A DNA stretch of 17,888 bases from Prevotellaceae bacterium (lineage in GTDB: Bacteria; Bacteroidota; Bacteroidia; Bacteroidales; Paludibacteraceae), in NCBI GenBank assembly GCA_031255055.1, contig JAIRTG010000124.1, positions 1 to 17,888 on the forward strand. The letters are read 5' to 3'. Position numbers and translations under genes: made by a program. Positions 14,205 to 17,888 of the stretch are shown here, in pieces (within the stretch, counting starts at the first letter, position 1; each line of letters opens with the position of its first letter). A model generated the notes under the pieces. That model saw only the letters and a program-made list of their open reading frames with translations, was not told the DNA's origin and searched no databases.

Positions 14205-15479
14205 ATGAGAGAAGCTCTTTTGCATTATGTGTGGCAGTACAAGCTTTTTTCGGTTTATAAACTGAAAACGCCCGACAATAAGGCTGTTGAAATAATTGAC
14301 GCCGGAAAACCGAATACAGACGCAGGGCCTGATTTTTTCAATGCCAAAATCAAAATCGATGATACTTTGTGGGCGGGAAATGTTGAAATACATCGCCGCT
14401 CATCCGATTGGTTCAGGCACGGGCATGAAAAGGACAAACACTATAACAATGTGATACTGCATGTGGTGGAGATTGCGGATACCGATATTTTCAGGCAGAA
14501 CGGCGAAAAAATTCCTCAATTGGAATTGCAGGTTTCCGAAGGAATAGAACGGAAAGCAAACGAACTGTACCGGCAAAACAAACAGATTGCTTGCGCAGAT
14601 GAAATAGCTGACATTCCGGCGATATACATTCGTGACTGGAAAAATGCGCTACTGGTCGAACGTTTGTCGCAAAAAACGAGCGAAATTGAAAATCGGCTGA
14701 AAAACAGCCATTTTCATTGGGAAGAAGCGTTGTATATTGTATCAGCCCGAAATTTTGGATTCGGAACAAACGGACAGGCTTTTGAACAAACAGCTCAATC
14801 GCTTCCGCTTTCGGTTTTGGCAAAGCACAAAAACAATTTATTTCAAATAGAAGCTTTGCTGTTTGGCCAATCGGGCTTGTTGTTTACGGACGAAACGGAT
14901 GAATATGTTGACAGTTTAAGAAAAGAATATGATTTTTTGGCGAAAAAGTATCAATTGAAGCCTGTTGATGGGGCTGTCTGGAAAATGGCGCGCCTGCGTC
15001 CCGATAATTTTCCGCATGTCAGAATTGCCCAATTTGCCGACTTGATTCATAATTCGTCAAAATTATTTTCAAAAATATTGGAAAAACAGGATTTGAATGG
15101 CGTGAAATCGGTCTTCGATTGTAAAGTTTCCGGTTATTGGCTTGAGCATTACCGATTTGCAAAAACAAGCAGCAAAAAAGCAAAACAATTAGGAAAAAAA
15201 GCGGTCGATACGATTATAATTAACACAATTGTCCCGTTTTTGTATGCTTACGGTACGCTGAAGGAAAATCAGGAGTACAAAGACAGGGCGGCAGCTTTTC
15301 TCGAACAATTGAAACCCGAAGAAAATTCGGTCGTAAAACAATGGCGCGATTTGAATATTCCGGTTGACAATGCAGCAGACTCGCAAGCGCTGTTGCAATT
15401 GAAAAAACAATATTGCGAAGATAAGAAATGTTTATATTGCCGTATAGGGCACAAAATTCTGAAAATGAATTATAAATAA
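14205..15479 (+). CDS. DUF2851 family protein, function unknown
   Basis: A 424-residue protein with the DUF2851 signature near the start: LLHYVWQYKLF (5-15), DAGPDFFNAKIKI (39-51), WAGNVEIHRRSSDWFRHGH (56-74) and HYNNVILHVV (79-88). The run of conserved Asp, Glu and His in these blocks looks like a metal or catalytic centre, somewhat like a nuclease fold, but that is a guess. The C-terminus has CEDKKCLYC followed by RIGHKIL, a small Cys cluster that could bind zinc or an iron-sulphur cluster. No signal peptide, so cytoplasmic. The family is essentially confined to Bacteroidota and is uncharacterised as far as I know. It starts 57 bases after the deacetylase, past a weak terminator, and the Ig-like lipoprotein follows after 13 bases. 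Confidence 0.85.
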   Translation: MREALLHYVWQYKLFSVYKLKTPDNKAVEIIDAGKPNTDAGPDFFNAKIKIDDTLWAGNVEIHRRSSDWFRHGHEKDKHYNNVILHVVEIADTDIFRQNGEKIPQLELQVSEGIERKANELYRQNKQIACADEIADIPAIYIRDWKNALLVERLSQKTSEIENRLKNSHFHWEEALYIVSARNFGFGTNGQAFEQTAQSLPLSVLAKHKNNLFQIEALLFGQSGLLFTDETDEYVDSLRKEYDFLAKKYQLKPVDGAVWKMARLRPDNFPHVRIAQFADLIHNSSKLFSKILEKQDLNGVKSVFDCKVSGYWLEHYRFAKTSSKKAKQLGKKAVDTIIINTIVPFLYAYGTLKENQEYKDRAAAFLEQLKPEENSVVKQWRDLNIPVDNAADSQALLQLKKQYCEDKKCLYCRIGHKILKMNYK

Positions 15480-15492
15480 AACAAGCGCTAAA

Positions 15493-17322
15493 ATGCATTT
15501 AAAAGAAATTCTAAAAAATATATTTTGCTTTGTTGGATGTGCGGGTATTGTTTATGCGTGCGCCAACAAGGGTCCCGGACCGACAGGAGGCCCAAAAGAT
15601 GAAACCCCGCCGAGCGTGATGCGTTCGATTCCTGAAAATGGCTCATTGAATTTTTTATCGAATCAGATTCAGATTTATTTTGACGAAAATGTTTCTATCG
15701 AAAATATGACGGAAAACATCGTCATTTCGCCCCCGCAACAAAAAAATCCCGATATTCGCGCAGTCGCTAAACGTGTTTTTGTGAAATTCAACGAGGATTT
15801 GAAAGATAGTGTTACTTATTCGATCAGTTTCGGGAACGCGATTGTGGACTTGAATGAGAAAAATCCCTTGAGTGATTATGTTTTTGCTTTTTCCACAGGG
15901 AATGAAATTGATACGCTGCAAATTTCGGGAAAAATAATCAATGCCGAAGATTTGAACCCTATCTCAGGCATCATCATTGGGATTTATGAAGAAAATGCCG
16001 ATTCCGTTTTTCAGAAAAAACCGTTTATGAGAATTGCTAAAAGTAATGAAAACGGCATTTTTACAATCAGCAATATTAAAGAAGGAACGTATCGGATTTT
16101 CGGGTTGGGTGATACAAACAGGAATTATTATCACCAGCCGGGCGAAGGGTTGGCAATGCACGATTCGCTGATTAGGCCTTCATTTACGAGGATAGAAGTG
16201 CAGGATACTTTATGGGTGGACTCGCTGACAATCGACACTATACATACTTTTATGGCAACAAAATTTTTGCCCGATGATGTGTTGTTGCGTTATTTTATTG
16301 AGAACAAAAAGAGACAGTATTTCGTAAAATACGAACGGCAGAAAGAATTTGCATTTACCTTGTTTTTCAACACCGAGCTTACGGCGCTTCCCGAATTGAA
16401 ACCTATCAATTTCGACTGGGAAAATAAATATCTATTGCAGAAAAATAATACGTTGGATACGCTCACTTATTGGCTGACCGATTCGCTGGTTTGGAGTATG
16501 GATACTTTAAAACTGGAAATGACTTATCTGAAAACGGATTCTCTTTTCAATTTGGAATCAACTACAGATACAATTAAAATTGGGAAAAGGCGCGTGAGGG
16601 AAAATACACATTCGCAGAAAAATCAAAAAAACGCCACAGCGCCACCGCCTAAAGAGCCGCTTAAATTTACGACAAACATCACATCGGTTTTTGAAATCTA
16701 CAATCCGGTGATTCTCTCTTTTGATGCGCCGCTGGCAGATATTGACACCTCATTTATTCATCTGAGCCAAAAAGCGGATACGTTATTTCTTCCTTTGAAA
16801 TATGCTTGGGAGCCTGTTGACTCTACAAAAATGAAATATTCGTTGGCCTATGAATGGGAAGCCGAAGAATCTTACAAATTGGAAATTGATTCGGCCGCTT
16901 TTGTAAGTATTTACGGATTGATAAGCGACAAGTTGAATTCTACATTTAAAATCCGTTCGCTGTTGGAATATTCAACACTGAAAGTCCAGTTGAAAGAGCC
17001 CAATCCAAAAGCAGTTTTTCAACTTTTGGACGCAAAAGATAAGGTCATTTCTATAAAACCGGCAGAAGAAGAATGGACGATTTTTGAGCATATCCGTCCC
17101 GGCGATTATTATGTCCGGTTGTTTATCGACGAAAATGGCAATGGAAAATGGGACCCCGGCGATTTCCGCTTGCACAAGCATCCCGAAGATGTTTTTTATT
17201 ATAATAAAAAATTGACGCTGAGGGCAAATTGGGAATTTGAGGAAATCTGGGACGTGAATGAGTATCCCCTATTGGAACAAAAGCCGCAAGAACTGATTCA
17301 AAACGCAGCGAAAAAGAAATGA
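15493..17322 (+). CDS. Large lipoprotein with N-terminal Ig-like (SbsA/Big_5) domain
   Basis: A 609-residue lipoprotein. The N-terminus has a hydrophobic segment ending IVYAC, so Cys23 is the likely lipidated residue (the Tyr at -2 is unusual), then ANKGPGPTGGPKDETPPSV, the hallmark of a Bacteroidota Ig-like lipoprotein family. Residues about 38-130 form the Ig-like domain (IQIYFDENVSIENM...VFAFSTGNE). Residues about 140-200 look like a carboxypeptidase-regulatory-type beta domain (ISGKIINAEDLNPISGIIIGIY, then GIFTISNIKEGTYRIFGLGD). A Pro/Lys-rich linker near 370-390 divides the protein. The end contains DENGNGKWDPGD (about 553-564), a Ca-binding-like loop. It sits at the periplasmic face or on the cell surface, probably as a structural or binding protein; no catalytic motif is seen. 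It follows DUF2851 by 13 bases without a promoter, so they form one unit. Confidence 0.82.
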   Translation: MHLKEILKNIFCFVGCAGIVYACANKGPGPTGGPKDETPPSVMRSIPENGSLNFLSNQIQIYFDENVSIENMTENIVISPPQQKNPDIRAVAKRVFVKFNEDLKDSVTYSISFGNAIVDLNEKNPLSDYVFAFSTGNEIDTLQISGKIINAEDLNPISGIIIGIYEENADSVFQKKPFMRIAKSNENGIFTISNIKEGTYRIFGLGDTNRNYYHQPGEGLAMHDSLIRPSFTRIEVQDTLWVDSLTIDTIHTFMATKFLPDDVLLRYFIENKKRQYFVKYERQKEFAFTLFFNTELTALPELKPINFDWENKYLLQKNNTLDTLTYWLTDSLVWSMDTLKLEMTYLKTDSLFNLESTTDTIKIGKRRVRENTHSQKNQKNATAPPPKEPLKFTTNITSVFEIYNPVILSFDAPLADIDTSFIHLSQKADTLFLPLKYAWEPVDSTKMKYSLAYEWEAEESYKLEIDSAAFVSIYGLISDKLNSTFKIRSLLEYSTLKVQLKEPNPKAVFQLLDAKDKVISIKPAEEEWTIFEHIRPGDYYVRLFIDENGNGKWDPGDFRLHKHPEDVFYYNKKLTLRANWEFEEIWDVNEYPLLEQKPQELIQNAAKKK

Positions 17323-17369
17323 GTTCCCATCCGGCAAAATGGGTGCGAAAAGAAGAATAATTCACCATC

Positions 17370-17398
17370 TGCAAACAATTAAAATCAATCTGTTTGCA
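17370..17398 (+). other. Inverted repeat after the Ig-like lipoprotein gene
   Basis: TGCAAACA (17370-17377) and TGTTTGCA (17391-17398) are perfect inverted copies around a 13-base loop, about 48 bases after the stop. No T run follows, so a terminator role is doubtful; a binding site is possible. Confidence 0.35.
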
Positions 17399-17520
17399 AA
17401 TTAGTTATAGAAAAGGATAGAACGCTCTCATTCCTTTTGTGTCAAAACAATGTTTGCGAGCATATTTAGAATGCCTTTTAAAATTTTATCAAAAATATTA
17501 TTGCCTCCCGGAAAATTATA

Positions 17521-17551
17521 TTTGCGTATTAGTAAAAAAACTGTATCTTTG
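17521..17551 (+). promoter_or_regulatory. Promoter of the tRNA-Ser gene
   Basis: TTTG at 17521-17524, exactly 19 bases, then TATCTTTG at 17544-17551: the best match to the Bacteroidota promoter pattern in this window. The start point would be near 17556, about 24 bases before the mature tRNA. Confidence 0.75.
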
Positions 17552-17579
17552 CACCGCTTTTGAAAAGAGAAGCATTTTC

Positions 17580-17664
17580 GGAGAGATGGCAGAGTGGTCG
17601 ATTGCGGCGGTCTTGAAAACCGTTGTACTGAGAGGTACCGGGGGTTCGAATCCCTCTCTCTCCG
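17580..17664 (+). tRNA. tRNA-Ser (anticodon UGA)
   Basis: An 85-nt class II tRNA. Acceptor stem GGAGAGA (17580-17586) pairs with TCTCTCC (17657-17663), discriminator G at 17664 as usual for serine. The anticodon loop CTTGAAA (17612-17618) gives anticodon UGA (17614-17616), reading UCA and by wobble other UCN codons. A long variable arm (TGTACTGAGAGGTACC) and the T arm GGGGGTTCGAATCCCTC follow. No CCA is encoded. Confidence 0.97.
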
Positions 17665-17702
17665 CTGGAAGGCCTGGACAAAACCAGACAACAAGTGGAC
17701 AA

Positions 17703-17736
17703 AAGCCTACAAGTCAATGATTTGTGGGCTTTTTTA
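17703..17736 (+). terminator. Intrinsic terminator after tRNA-Ser
   Basis: AGCCTACAA (17704-17712) pairs with TTGTGGGCT (17722-17730) with one wobble, followed by six T. It ends the tRNA transcript about 40-70 bases after the tRNA. Confidence 0.8.
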
Positions 17737-17888
17737 TTTGTATTTTATCCATGCCAAAAGACACCAAAAAGGGGGTCAGTCCGAAAACCCGGTTGTATTT
17801 ATCTTCAGTTATGCGCATAAGTTTGCTAATCTAAACAAGAAGAATGGAATATCGGAAACTCCTCTAAACTGTCTTCTAAAAGCCTTTA
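17717..17888 (+). CDS. Possible start of an unknown ORF running off the window (doubtful)
   Basis: From ATG at 17717 the frame is open to the window edge (57 codons). The translation begins MICGLFYLYFIHAK and continues HQKGGQSENPVV. The first codons lie in the terminator hairpin of the tRNA, there is no promoter box close by, and I recognise no family. The bases 17665-17888 otherwise hold only the terminator. It could be a chance frame, or the edge of an element inserted behind the tRNA. Confidence 0.15.
   Translation, partial: MICGLFYLYFIHAKRHQKGGQSENPVVFIFSYAHKFANLNKKNGISETPLNCLLKAF

Noticed and set aside
17529..17717. Minus-strand ORF across the tRNA (GERGIRTPGTSQYNGFQ...)
   Set aside because: It is the antisense translation of the tRNA-Ser gene.
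17439..17720. Plus-strand ORF across the tRNA (MAEWSIAAVLKTV...)
   Set aside because: It is a translation of the tRNA-Ser gene itself, a well-known false ORF.

Overview
The window looks like chromosomal DNA of a Bacteroidota bacterium, most likely order Bacteroidales. Three things point there. Promoters follow the Bacteroidota pattern (TTTG or TTG, about 19-21 bases, then TAnnTTTG) upstream of at least six units. MurF and alanine racemase are fused in one protein. Several families are typical of that phylum: a BACON lipoprotein, a DUF2723/GT117 membrane protein, DUF2851, and an Ig-like lipoprotein with a Cys-Ala-Asn...GGPKD start. Genus cannot be told from the sequence.

Layout. Bases 1-556 hold a probable gene tail (3-110), a stretch resembling the first ~85 nt of RNase P RNA that loses similarity abruptly near base 270, and a GC-rich island built from a 65-bp tandem repeat with long C and G runs, followed by a pyrimidine tract. 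A UvrD/PcrA helicase gene (minus, 557-2812) is divergent from a plus-strand acyltransferase plus omega-amidase pair (overlapping by 4 bases). Next come a secreted metallophosphatase, the MurF-Alr fusion (peptidoglycan precursor synthesis) and a TIGR03915-type DNA-metabolism protein without its usual radical SAM partner in view.

At about 8540 the base composition changes. Upstream genes are GC-richer (33 of 60 bases in 5641-5700), downstream genes AT-richer (17 of 60 in 15661-15720). Downstream lie a single-gene unit for a BACON lipoprotein with its own promoter and strong terminator, then a plus-strand cluster: GT117 protein O-mannosyltransferase-like membrane protein, NodB-type deacetylase (2-base gap), DUF2851 protein and a large Ig-like lipoprotein. 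A tRNA-Ser(UGA) with a clear promoter and terminator closes the window.

Most of this is housekeeping or phylum-conserved content. I see no CRISPR array, transposase, toxin-antitoxin pair, phage module or obvious new defence system. The items most worth a second look are the truncated RNase P-like stretch with the adjacent 65-bp repeat island, the cell-envelope cluster at 10318-17322, and the short open frame running off the end behind the tRNA.
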